A stretch of DNA of 40,632 bases from Streptomyces bobili (GTDB taxonomy: Bacteria; Actinomycetota; Actinomycetes; Streptomycetales; Streptomycetaceae). The stretch spans positions 1 to 40,632 of the forward strand of contig NZ_MUBA01000073.1 of the NCBI RefSeq assembly GCF_002154575.1, written 5' to 3'. The translations under genes and the position numbers were made by a program. The notes beneath the pieces were generated by a model that made no database searches, was not told the origin of the DNA, and worked only from the letters and a program-made list of their open reading frames with translations. This document shows positions 8,329-16,183 of the stretch, piece by piece (within the stretch, counting starts at the first letter, position 1; every line of letters starts with the position of its first letter).

Positions 8329-9054
8329 GTGAACGCACCCGAGATCCGCGTCGAAGTCGCCCCCGAGCTGGCCCTGTTCGTCCCGCCCGCCCGGCGCTCC
8401 GGCGCCACCGCACTCGCCGTCGACGGCGTCTCCACCCTCGGCCATGTCGTCGAGTCCCTCGGGGTGCCCCTCACCGAGGTCGGCACCCTGCGCGTCGACG
8501 GACGCGAGGTGCCGGTCTCCCACATCCCGGCCGACGGCGAGTCGGTGAGCGTACGCCCCGTCAGCCGCCCCCAGCGGGTGCCGGGCGCCCCTCTGCGGTT
8601 CCTCCTCGACGTCCATCTCGGCACCCTGGCCCGCCGGCTGCGGCTGCTCGGCGTGGACACGGCGTACGAGTCGGCCGACATCGGCGACCCGGCGCTCGCG
8701 GCCCGCTCGGCGGCCGAGCGGCGGGTCATGCTGAGCCGCGACCGCGGCCTGCTGCGCCGCCGGGAACTGTGGGCGGGCGGCTTCGTCTACAGCACGAACC
8801 CCGAGGAGCAACTCCGCGACGTCCTCGACCGGTTCGCCCCCGAACTACGCCCCTGGACGCGCTGCACCGCCTGCAACGGGCTGCTGCGCGAGGCCACCAA
8901 GGAAGAGGTCGCCGACCAGCTCAAGGGCGGCACGCGCAAGACGTACGACGTGTTCGCGCGGTGCGGGGAGTGCGGGCGGGCGTACTGGAAGGGCGCGCAC
9001 CACGAGCAGCTGGAGGCCATCGTGGAACGCGCCCTTCGGGAGTTCGCCGGCTAG
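8329..9054 (+). CDS. Ubiquitin-fold + Mut7-C (PIN-like RNase) domain protein
   Basis: A 241-residue protein with two parts. Residues about 5-80 resemble the MoaD/ThiS-like beta-grasp domain often fused to Mut7-C, with alternating strands but no C-terminal Gly-Gly. Residues about 85-235 are the Mut7-C domain: FLLDVHLGTLARRLRLLGVDT and MLSRDRGLLRRR hold the acidic PIN-like residues. A zinc ribbon (CTACNG and CGECGRAYWKG) follows. Family members are predicted ribonucleases; a cellular role has not been shown. I choose GTG 8329 (MNAPEIR). A GTG at 8305 would add eight residues, and neither has a strong ribosome-binding site. It faces the VWA/TelA operon end to end. Confidence 0.85.
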   Translation: MNAPEIRVEVAPELALFVPPARRSGATALAVDGVSTLGHVVESLGVPLTEVGTLRVDGREVPVSHIPADGESVSVRPVSRPQRVPGAPLRFLLDVHLGTLARRLRLLGVDTAYESADIGDPALAARSAAERRVMLSRDRGLLRRRELWAGGFVYSTNPEEQLRDVLDRFAPELRPWTRCTACNGLLREATKEEVADQLKGGTRKTYDVFARCGECGRAYWKGAHHEQLEAIVERALREFAG

Positions 9055-9067
9055 CTGGGGCCTGGCA

Positions 9068-9670
9068 CTACTGCGAGCGGTCCTCCAGATACCGGGTGTG
9101 CGACTCCTGCCGCCGCGCCTCCGTCTCGCGCAGCCCCGCCGCCAGCCGCTCCGCCTCCTCGTGCAGCAGCGTCAGCTGCTGCTCCAAGTGCCGCTCGGGG
9201 GGTTCCTGGCCGGGCACGAGCCGCGTCCACCAGCGGGTCCGTACGAACGTGTCGACCGCCTCCGGAACGTCCTGGCGTACCGCCCGGGACAGCGAGTGCA
9301 CCCCCTCCGGGTCCTGGACGAGGATCTCGGTGACCCAGCCGGGATCCAGCAACGCGGTGAGCAGCTCCGTCAGTTCGGTGAGCCGGCCGCCCGCGGCGGG
9401 CGGCAGTTCGACGTCCGCGAGATAGGCCTTCAGCCGGTCGAAGTCGGCCCGCACCTCGTCGAGCTGCGCCGAAGGGTCCGGGAAGTCCGGGAGCGCGGGC
9501 CGCTCCGGCGGCGCGATCAGGGCGCCGGCGCCGTACAGACCGACGACCACGACCGGCCAGTACGGCCCCGCCACGCTCGTGAAGGTCAGCACCAGGCCGG
9601 CCAGCCCGCACGCGCTGCCCGCGATGTTCTTGCGGGACTCCAGGTAGCCCGTGAACCTACTGGTAGCCAC
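9068..9670 (-). CDS. Small membrane protein closing the TelA/VWA operon
   Basis: A 200-residue protein I do not recognise by name. Two adjacent hydrophobic segments (about residues 14-32 and 36-53) form an N-terminal hairpin, followed by a soluble tail rich in Leu, Glu and Arg that probably forms helices or a coiled coil (ending EEAERLAAGLRETEARRQE). The GTG start at 9670 lies inside the 3' end of the VWA gene, overlapping it by 14 bases, so the two are translationally coupled. This placement suggests it anchors or partners the TelA/VWA proteins at the membrane. That is inference from context only. Confidence 0.75.
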   Translation of the reverse strand: MATSRFTGYLESRKNIAGSACGLAGLVLTFTSVAGPYWPVVVVGLYGAGALIAPPERPALPDFPDPSAQLDEVRADFDRLKAYLADVELPPAAGGRLTELTELLTALLDPGWVTEILVQDPEGVHSLSRAVRQDVPEAVDTFVRTRWWTRLVPGQEPPERHLEQQLTLLHEEAERLAAGLRETEARRQESHTRYLEDRSQ

Positions 9671-11243
9671 GGATCTCCTCGAAGGCGCCGTCCAGCGAGC
9701 CCTGCTGGGCGTCGAAGAGACGGCCGCCGGTCAGCTCGGCGATGTGCTCCAGTTCCGCACGGTCGGAGTCGCCGAAGAGGATGGGGAAGACGGGGATGTC
9801 CCGGCGGTCGCCGGTCAGCTTCGCGTAGAAGGCGTCGAAGTCCCCGGCGTCCGCGCCCGCGGTGTTCTCGCCGTCCGTCATCAGCACGATCGACGTGAAC
9901 GTGTCCTTCCCGGTGCCGAGATGGCCGTACGCCTTCTCCAGGGACGTGAAGATCGCGGTGTCGCCCTCGGCCTCCAGGGCCTTGGCGTCGGCGCGGATCG
10001 CGTCGAGGCCCTTGTCCGGGTCGGCGGGGTCGACGACGTGCGTGCGCACGCTCTTCACGTCCGAGCCGAACGGCATCAGGGTGACCTCCTCCCGGTCGCG
10101 GAAGTCCCCGGTGAGGTCGGTGAGGGCCGTCTTGAGCCGGCTGAGGCGGTCGCCCTCCATCGAGCCGGAGGTGTCCAGGACGTACACGGTCCGCGAGGGG
10201 CGGCGCAGTTCGTTCTCGTAGGCGTCGAGCAGGCCGTCGGCGACGGAGCGGCTGCCGGGGAAGGGCAGTTCGCGCCGCCGGCCGGTGTCGAGGCCCGCCG
10301 CGGGCGGCACCGAGGCGACGACCGGGCGGCGGTGGGTGCGGTCGGTGATCAGCCGCTGGACGGGCTCGGTACGCAGCGCCTCGGTCACCCGGCGCACGTT
10401 CTCGCGGGTCGTCGGGTCCGTCGAGGCGAGCGAGGAGAGCGGGTAGTCGGCGGTGACGACGCCGTCCTTCGGGCGGATCACGGTCAGGTCCGGGATGCCC
10501 TTGAGGACCGACTCGTAGTTGAGGAGGGCGTCGACGTCACCACGGCGGGCGTACGCGCTCGCCAGCCAGCCCGAGGAGCCCGAGGTCAGCTTCTGCCCCT
10601 GGAAGAACTCCTTCAGCCGGGGCCGGGCCTTCGTCACGTCCGCGTCGGTGAGCGCCGACTGGGCGCCGGAGAGCGCCGAGGCGACCGAGACCAGCGTGGA
10701 GAAGCCGGAGTTGGAGCGGGCCGGGTCGGTCATGCCGTAGGTGAGCCGGCCGTCCTGGACCGCCTGGTCGATCTGCGACCAGGTGACCTCCGCCGGCTTC
10801 CAGCCCAGCTTGCCGACCGTGGCGGTCCTGACGCCGATGGCGACGGGGCTGGACATGACGGGGGTCTCGGACACGACCTTCTTCGCCGCGTCCGGGCGCA
10901 GCCGCAGATAGTCGTTGGAGGACAGCCATACGGCGTCGTAGCGGCCGTCGGTCTTGCCGGTGGCCAGCAGGTCCACGGCGTCGAGGGTGCCCATGTAGGT
11001 GGGCCGGAGGGTGACGCCGGTGTCCTTCTCGACCCGGTCGAACACCGGGGTCATGTCGCTGAGTTCGCTGGAGGCCAGGACGCGCAGGGTGCCCGGCTTC
11101 GGGGCGTTCGCGTCGCCTTCACCGTCCTTCCCGTCGCTCTGCCCGGAGCAGGCCGTGGCCGTGAGCAGGGCGGCGGACGCGAGGACGGCGGCCAGGGGTC
11201 GCGCCAGGGGTCGTGACAGGGTTCGCGCCAGGAGTCGTCTCAT
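9657..11243 (-). CDS. Lipoprotein with substrate-binding-like and VWA domains
   Basis: A 528-residue exported lipoprotein. The N-terminus (RRLLARTL, a hydrophobic stretch, then LLTATACSG) is a lipoprotein signal with an acceptable lipobox. Residues about 40-310 look like a type 2 periplasmic-binding fold (GTLRVLASSELSDM, and TYGMTDPARSNSGFSTL in the ligand cleft). Residues about 335-520 are a von Willebrand A domain with an intact metal site: VLDTSGSMEG (DxSxS) and MTDGENTAG. VWA domains mediate metal-dependent protein contacts outside the cell. The ATG at 11243 overlaps the TelA stop by 4 bp and has GGAGGG nine bases upstream, which fixes the start. The reading frame stays open further upstream, but that part is antisense-like shadow of TelA. 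Confidence 0.88.
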   Translation of the reverse strand: MRRLLARTLSRPLARPLAAVLASAALLTATACSGQSDGKDGEGDANAPKPGTLRVLASSELSDMTPVFDRVEKDTGVTLRPTYMGTLDAVDLLATGKTDGRYDAVWLSSNDYLRLRPDAAKKVVSETPVMSSPVAIGVRTATVGKLGWKPAEVTWSQIDQAVQDGRLTYGMTDPARSNSGFSTLVSVASALSGAQSALTDADVTKARPRLKEFFQGQKLTSGSSGWLASAYARRGDVDALLNYESVLKGIPDLTVIRPKDGVVTADYPLSSLASTDPTTRENVRRVTEALRTEPVQRLITDRTHRRPVVASVPPAAGLDTGRRRELPFPGSRSVADGLLDAYENELRRPSRTVYVLDTSGSMEGDRLSRLKTALTDLTGDFRDREEVTLMPFGSDVKSVRTHVVDPADPDKGLDAIRADAKALEAEGDTAIFTSLEKAYGHLGTGKDTFTSIVLMTDGENTAGADAGDFDAFYAKLTGDRRDIPVFPILFGDSDRAELEHIAELTGGRLFDAQQGSLDGAFEEIRGYQ

Positions 11244-12415
11244 CCGGTGCCACCCTCCAGGGCGCCCCGCTTGCGGCTGCGGTCCAGATACGTGCTCGCG
11301 TGCTGGAGTTCCGACGTCAGGTTCTCCACCGTCACCGCCATCGCCTCGGTCGCCTGGACCTTGTAGCTGTCGATGGCGTCGAGCGTGCGGTAGATCTGCT
11401 GGAACGCGGTCCGCAGCGTCTCCGCCCCGACCGCCGGGTCGGCGGCGATGCGCTGGATCTCCCCGCTCTGGGTGGCGAGCATCTCCGCGTTGCCGCGGAT
11501 CAGGTCCTCGGTGGTCCCGCGCAGGGCGTTGACCTGCTCGACGACCTTCTTCTGGTTGTCCAGCGCCGAGGCCAGCATCACCGAGATCCGCAGCGCCGAC
11601 ACGGTCGTCGTGGCCGCCCGGTCGACGCCCTTGATCAGCTCCTCGTTGTTGCGGCGTACGACGTCCATGGCGAGGTAGCCCTGCGCGCACACCGCGAGCT
11701 GGGTCAGCAGGTCCTGGTGCTTCTGCCGGACCGGGAAGAGGACGTCGGCGCGCAGGGTGTCGCCCTGCGTGGGGTCGGTGGCCTCGACGCCGGTGATGTG
11801 CCGCTCGACGGCGCCGTCCAGGGCCTCGGTGAGGACGACGTACTCCTGGAGCTTGCCCATGGTCTCCCACAGGCGGACCCGTTCAGTCTGCAACGAGGCG
11901 TTGTCGCGGCGCAGTTCGTCCTGCCCGCCCCGCAGCGAGCCGACGATCCTGTTCAATGTCCCCTGCGCGGAGGCGTACTTGGCGACGTGGTCGCGCAGTC
12001 TGTTGCCGCCGGGCAGCCGGGAGAGGAACTTGCGGCCCCTGCTCGCGGGCAGGTCCCGCGGGTCCAGGTCCTCGACCACGCGCCGCAGTTCGACGAGCGA
12101 GCCCGCCACTTTCGACTGGGCGTCCCCGCCCTTGTCGGGCAGGCTGCGCACGGTGCGCTCCAGCATCCGGTTGGACTGCGAGGTCGCGGTGCGCATCTCG
12201 CCCGCGCCCAGCGCGGTGATCTCGCCGACCTTGCCGGCGAACTCGGGCGAGCGGGCGTCCAGGGCGGCCAGACCGTCGACGTAGGCGGCGGCCTTGGCGG
12301 CCATGTCGGTGCGGACCCCGTCGTCGACCGGGATGAGCCCGCCGGCCTTCTCCCGCGGTACGGCCGTGACGGCCTCCGGCGGGGTGAGTGTGAAGTCGCT
12401 GTCGCTGGTGCTCAT
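11240..12415 (-). CDS. TelA/KlaA family toxic-anion resistance protein
   Basis: A 391-residue, almost wholly helical cytoplasmic protein of the TelA family. Recognisable blocks include FPVRQKHQDLLTQLAVCAQGYLAMD and RRNNEELIKGVDRA, followed by long heptad-rich helices to the C-terminus. Family members are linked to resistance to tellurite and to envelope-active agents, but no biochemical activity is established. ATG 12415 is preceded by GGGGGAAC. It is the second gene of a four-gene unit, 15 bp after the substrate-binding-like gene and overlapping the VWA gene. TelA proteins with VWA partners are a recurring pairing, pointing to an envelope stress complex rather than metal detoxification as such. 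Confidence 0.9.
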   Translation of the reverse strand: MSTSDSDFTLTPPEAVTAVPREKAGGLIPVDDGVRTDMAAKAAAYVDGLAALDARSPEFAGKVGEITALGAGEMRTATSQSNRMLERTVRSLPDKGGDAQSKVAGSLVELRRVVEDLDPRDLPASRGRKFLSRLPGGNRLRDHVAKYASAQGTLNRIVGSLRGGQDELRRDNASLQTERVRLWETMGKLQEYVVLTEALDGAVERHITGVEATDPTQGDTLRADVLFPVRQKHQDLLTQLAVCAQGYLAMDVVRRNNEELIKGVDRAATTTVSALRISVMLASALDNQKKVVEQVNALRGTTEDLIRGNAEMLATQSGEIQRIAADPAVGAETLRTAFQQIYRTLDAIDSYKVQATEAMAVTVENLTSELQHASTYLDRSRKRGALEGGTG

Positions 12416-12430
12416 CTGCTGTGTTCCCCC

Positions 12431-13507
12431 TTATCCGCGCGCCCGCCGCGCCAGCTCGTGCAGCACCGCGGAGGTGGGCACGGGGGCCTGGCGGACGCCG
12501 GTCAGCTGCTGCTTGAGATAGGCGGTGCGGCTCGCGGTGGCCGCCGCGAACTCGGCGAGGTCGCCCTGCGGGCGGAAGCCGTGCCGCACGGCGAGCTTGC
12601 GCAACCCCGGATCGCTGCCGAGGAGTTCGGCGACGGCCTTGCCCCGCTCGGTCAGCGGTACGACGGTGTGGTCGCTGTTGACCGTGGTGTCCGGGTAGAG
12701 GACGACCAGGTCGCCGGGGTTGGCCTGCTCGTCGAGGAGGGCGGCCACCTGGGACTCGTACACGAGGACGAGGGGATTGCCGGCGCCGCTGACGAAGTCC
12801 CGGAAGGCCGCGTCGGTGCTGGACTGCTGGGCGCCCTGCACGCTGACCAGCTTGCGCAGCAGCGGCGTGGTCTTCTCGACCTCGGCGTCGCTCGCGACCA
12901 CCTTGCCGCCGTTGGCGACGTAGGAGGCGGCGGCCAGGTAGAGGGCGCCGGAGTTGGAGGTCTCCGGGTCGGTGCTGGAGATGTAGAGGGTGCCGGTCAG
13001 CTCCCCGTACACCGCGGCGCCCTTGAGCTGCTGCCAGGTGCGGTCGTCTCCGGCCGCGTCCAGGTGGGCGGCCATGTCCAGGGTGCCGCGGCTCTTCCCG
13101 TCGAGCGTGGCGAGCCCGTTCCCGGCGAGCACCTCGGCGGCCCCGCGGTGGGCCACGACGACGAGGGGCGAGTAGAACGGGCGGGGGAGGGTCCCCGTGA
13201 CCTTGTACTTGGCGGCTAGTTCGGCCGCGGGCGCCTGGCTGGAAGGGAAGGCGAGGTCGAACCCCTTGAGGTCCAGCCCCTCCATGGCCCAGGACCCGGA
13301 GGTCTCGGCCTTCACGGTGTAGCCCTTGGCGGCGAGGGCCTTCACCACGTCCGGATCGGCGAAGAACTCGGCCTTCTCCGATCCGATGACCATCCGCACG
13401 GTCTTCGTTGCCGTGCCTGTCTCCTCGTTGTCCCGGCCTGCGACGACGGCGGCCACCACGCCACCGATCAGCAGCACCGCGAGGACGATTCCTGCGATAC
13501 GTCTCAC
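12431..13507 (-). CDS. Membrane-anchored substrate-binding-like protein
   Basis: A 358-residue protein with an N-terminal membrane anchor (VRRIAGIVLAVLLIGGVVAAVVAG) and an extracellular type 2 substrate-binding fold. Its cleft motif TDPETSNSGALYLAAASY closely parallels TDPARSNSGFSTLVSVAS of the VWA lipoprotein two genes downstream, so the operon encodes two related ligand-binding domains. No permease or ATPase is nearby, so a sensing or structural role is more likely than transport. I start at GTG 13507, just before the basic residues of the anchor. The frame remains open to 13585, but that extension has no family character. It is the first gene of the operon. Confidence 0.8.
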   Translation of the reverse strand: MRRIAGIVLAVLLIGGVVAAVVAGRDNEETGTATKTVRMVIGSEKAEFFADPDVVKALAAKGYTVKAETSGSWAMEGLDLKGFDLAFPSSQAPAAELAAKYKVTGTLPRPFYSPLVVVAHRGAAEVLAGNGLATLDGKSRGTLDMAAHLDAAGDDRTWQQLKGAAVYGELTGTLYISSTDPETSNSGALYLAAASYVANGGKVVASDAEVEKTTPLLRKLVSVQGAQQSSTDAAFRDFVSGAGNPLVLVYESQVAALLDEQANPGDLVVLYPDTTVNSDHTVVPLTERGKAVAELLGSDPGLRKLAVRHGFRPQGDLAEFAAATASRTAYLKQQLTGVRQAPVPTSAVLHELARRARG

Positions 13508-13508
13508 G

Positions 13509-13526
13509 CCGGGAGCGTGCTCCCGG
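13509..13526 (-). promoter_or_regulatory. Hairpin at the start of the TelA operon
   Basis: ccgggagc and gctcccgg form an 8-bp inverted repeat immediately before GTG 13507. The only purine-rich ribosome-binding candidate (GGGAG on the minus strand) is inside this stem, so folding could hide it. It could equally be a protein-binding site. Confidence 0.4.
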
Positions 13527-13637
13527 AAGCGCACATTCCCGGGTGCCCCGGATGAACGGAGGGTGAAGGAGCGGCCCCGGAACACAACGGGAACCGACCG
13601 TTCCTGTTGCGGCGGTGTCCGGCGCCGGGAGCCCGGC

Positions 13638-14228
13638 TCAGTCCGCGCTGTTCCCGGCTTTGCCGTAGCGGCGGAAGTCGGCGGTCTCCACCGTCCAGGG
13701 ACCGAACGGGACCTTGTCTCCGTAGATGTACGGATCCTTGCGCGTGTAGCGGCCCATGCAGGGCTCGGAGTGCACCTCGACGGTGCCGGTGCGCGGATCG
13801 ACGATCAGGTAGTGGGGGATGCCCATGGCGGGGTAGTCGGCGAGCTTGTCGATGTAGTCGTTGTTCGGGTTGGACGGCGAGATGATCTCCACGACGGCGA
13901 GCACCTGCGTGGCGTCGACGGCGAGGCCTTCTTCGTCCAGAGCCTCCTCGGGGACGACGAGGGCGTCGGGGAGGCGCATGCGGCCCAACGCGGGGTGCTC
14001 GATCTCGGGGCCGTTCGCGCAGATGTACCCCGGGTGGGTGACGGGAAGCTGTGCGTCCAGTTGCTTGCAGACGCGGCGGATCGTGCCCTCGTGACGCTTC
14101 GACGGGCACATCATGGCCAGTATCGGGCCGGACGGGCCGATCTCGACGCTCCAAGCCCCATCGAGGCGCTCGGCGTAGGCCCCGAGTTCTTCGGCGATCG
14201 CGCGCATCTTCGCGTACTCCATACCCAT
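13638..14228 (-). CDS. Uma2 family endonuclease-fold protein
   Basis: A 196-residue protein of the Uma2 (DUF820) family, a restriction-endonuclease-like PD-(D/E)xK fold. The active-site pattern is present: PDALVVPEEAL supplies the Asp, and VVEIISPSNPNNDYIDKLADYPAMGIPHYLIVDP supplies the Glu and Lys in its usual spacing (written here as one family block broken by the catalytic EII and DKL). The family is greatly expanded in Streptomyces and cyanobacteria, and its biological function is unknown. Start at ATG 14228 (MGMEYAK); ATG 14222 two codons later is an alternative. No methyltransferase or specificity gene accompanies it, so it is not a classical restriction system. Confidence 0.88.
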   Translation of the reverse strand: MGMEYAKMRAIAEELGAYAERLDGAWSVEIGPSGPILAMMCPSKRHEGTIRRVCKQLDAQLPVTHPGYICANGPEIEHPALGRMRLPDALVVPEEALDEEGLAVDATQVLAVVEIISPSNPNNDYIDKLADYPAMGIPHYLIVDPRTGTVEVHSEPCMGRYTRKDPYIYGDKVPFGPWTVETADFRRYGKAGNSAD

Positions 14229-14254
14229 GCGCTCAGGGTAATGAGATTGTGGCG

Positions 14255-14292
14255 CCCGGTCCGCGCGTCGCTGCGGGTGCACGCGGACCGGG
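14255..14292 (-). terminator. Hairpin terminator after the small conserved gene
   Basis: Perfect 11-bp arms (14255-14265 with 14282-14292) around a 16-base loop lie 22 bases beyond the stop of the 14315-14743 gene and before the Uma2 start. There is no T-tract, as is usual in Streptomyces. Confidence 0.65.
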
Positions 14293-14314
14293 GCCGTTCA
14301 GGGGACCCGGTGGG

Positions 14315-14743
14315 TCAGGCGGTGGCGGCCAGGGTGCCGGTCGCCGAGGTGTCGGTGGCCAGGGCGGCGGCGTGGGCGTCCATGCGCTCCGCCGCGAGGA
14401 TCGCCGCCGCCGTGTCGGCTCGGGACGCGGCGACGACCAGGGCGCGTCCGGCGAGGGCGTGGGCCCGTCGGTGCAGGGCCGCGGTGCGGGTGGGTCCGGT
14501 GGTCGTGGCGCGGGCCGGCGGCCTGCCTCCGCGCAGCCGGGCGACCTGCCGTGCGAGCCGTTCGGCCGCGGCGTCGAGGTCGGTGGAGGGGCCCTGGGCG
14601 CGCAGCTCGTCGGTGACGGCCAGCAGCGCCGCGAGATGACTCGCGAGCTGGATGTCCAGCTCCTCCTCGCGGGTCCGGTGAGGGAAGTCGGAGGTGCCGG
14701 CCATCGTGCTGTGGACCGACTTGGTGCGGATCGGTTCGTACAT
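14315..14743 (-). CDS. Conserved actinobacterial hypothetical protein
   Basis: A 142-residue soluble protein with an Ala/Arg-rich helical composition. The N-terminal MYEPIRTKSVHSTM looks like a conserved Streptomyces block. The middle (EEELDIQLASHLAALLAVTDELRAQ) and the Arg/Ala-rich remainder look like helical bundles with no catalytic motif. ATG 14743 is chosen because GGGAGG lies seven bases upstream; an upstream ATG at 14776 has no such signal. TAGGAT at 14774-14779 (minus strand) resembles a -10 box, but no clear -35 was found. I cannot assign a function. Confidence 0.7.
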   Translation of the reverse strand: MYEPIRTKSVHSTMAGTSDFPHRTREEELDIQLASHLAALLAVTDELRAQGPSTDLDAAAERLARQVARLRGGRPPARATTTGPTRTAALHRRAHALAGRALVVAASRADTAAAILAAERMDAHAAALATDTSATGTLAATA

Positions 14744-14846
14744 GAGACGGCCTCCCGTGTGCTTGCAGGAAACCATCCTAGCTTGGAACTCGTCTAAAGT
14801 TGAGTCGATCTTAAAACCGGACCTGAAGGCTCGCCGGGCGTTGCCG

Positions 14847-16058
14847 TCAGGGCTGGCCGTAGCCGTCCAGGAAGCGCCCGATCCGCCCCACCGCGTCCCG
14901 CAGATCCGTCACCGTCGGCAGCGTGACCACCCGGAAGTGGTCGGGTTCCGGCCAGTTGAAGCCGGTCCCCTGGACGACCATGATCTTCTCTCGGCGCAGC
15001 AGGTCGAGGACCATCCGCCGGTCGTCCTTGATCTTGAAGACCGTCGGGTCCAGGCGCGGGAAGAGGTACAGCGCCCCCTTCGGGCGGACGCACGTCACAC
15101 CCGGGATCTGCGTCAGCAGCTCGTACGCCGTGTCCATCTGTTCCTTGAGCCGCCCGCCCGGCAGCACCAGCTCGTTGATCGTCTGCCGCCCGCTGAGCGC
15201 GGCCACCACCCCGTGCTGACCCGGCATGTTCGCGCACAGACGCATGTTCGCCAGGATCGTCAGACCCTCGATGTAGGAGTCGGCGTGGGCGCGCGGCCCG
15301 GAGATCGACATCCAGCCGACCCGGTAGCCGGCCACCCGGTACGCCTTCGACATGCCGTTGAAGGTGAGCGTGAGCAGGTCCGGCGCGACCTTGGCGGTCG
15401 CGATGTGCGTGGCGCCGTCGTAGAGGATCTTGTCGTAGATCTCGTCCGAGCAGACCAGCAGGTTGTGCCGGCGGGCGATGTCGGTGAGGCCCCGGATCAT
15501 GGCCTCGTCGTACACCGCGCCCGTCGGGTTGTTCGGGTTGATGATGACGATCGCCTTGGTGCGGTCGGTGACCTTGCGCTCGACGTCCGCGAGGTCCGGC
15601 ATCCAGTCGGACTGCTCGTCGCAGCGGTAGTGCACGGCGGTGCCGCCGGACAGGGCCACGGCGGCGGTCCACAGGGGGTAGTCGGGCGCCGGGACGAGGA
15701 CCTCGTCGCCGTCGTCCAGCAGGCCCTGCATCGCCATCACGATCAGCTCGGACACGCCGTTGCCGATGAAGACGTGCTCGACGTCCGTCTCGATGCCCAG
15801 CGTCTGGTTGTGCATGACCACCGCGCGGCGCGCGGCCAGCAGGCCCTTGGCGTCGCCGTAGCCGTGCGCCGAGGAGACGTTGCGGAGGATGTCCTCCAGG
15901 ATCTCCGGCGGGCAGTCGAAGCCGAACGCGGCCGGATTCCCGGTGTTCAGCTTGAGGATGCGGTGCCCTGCCGCCTCCAGGCGCATCGCCTCCTCGAGAA
16001 CCGGGCCCCGGATCTCGTAACAGACGTTGCTGAGCTTGGTCGACTGGATCACCTGCAT
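14847..16058 (-). CDS. alaA: PLP-dependent alanine-type aminotransferase (AlaA-like)
   Basis: A 403-residue class I/II aminotransferase. Fold-type I motifs are intact: NPNNPTGAVYDE for the phosphate and carboxylate pocket, CSDEIYDKILYDG for the Asp that binds the pyridine nitrogen, and FNGMSKAYRVAGYRVGW with the Schiff-base Lys. The N-terminal STKLSNVCYEIRGPVLEEA block is typical of AlaA-type enzymes, which transfer amino groups between alanine/glutamate and their keto acids. ATG 16058 (MQVIQSTKL) begins where the family does; an upstream ATG at 16109 would add 17 residues. It appears monocistronic. Valine/pyruvate specificity cannot be excluded. Confidence 0.92.
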   Translation of the reverse strand: MQVIQSTKLSNVCYEIRGPVLEEAMRLEAAGHRILKLNTGNPAAFGFDCPPEILEDILRNVSSAHGYGDAKGLLAARRAVVMHNQTLGIETDVEHVFIGNGVSELIVMAMQGLLDDGDEVLVPAPDYPLWTAAVALSGGTAVHYRCDEQSDWMPDLADVERKVTDRTKAIVIINPNNPTGAVYDEAMIRGLTDIARRHNLLVCSDEIYDKILYDGATHIATAKVAPDLLTLTFNGMSKAYRVAGYRVGWMSISGPRAHADSYIEGLTILANMRLCANMPGQHGVVAALSGRQTINELVLPGGRLKEQMDTAYELLTQIPGVTCVRPKGALYLFPRLDPTVFKIKDDRRMVLDLLRREKIMVVQGTGFNWPEPDHFRVVTLPTVTDLRDAVGRIGRFLDGYGQP

Positions 16059-16183
16059 GTCTGGGAGCTTACGGCCCGGTAACGCCCCTCGGGGCGTGTT
16101 TTCCGCCACGTGAGACGCCGGGTTTATGGCGGTATCGCCGCCCGCTGTCCCGGAGGCCCCTTGCCTCTCTACAATCCCCGGCC

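Noticed and set aside
11240..12415. Full tellurite-resistance (ter) island
   Set aside because: Only TelA is present; no TerB/TerC/TerD-type genes are visible in the window.
13638..14228. Restriction-modification system based on the Uma2 gene
   Set aside because: No methyltransferase or specificity gene nearby; Uma2 proteins are abundant solitary genes in Streptomyces.
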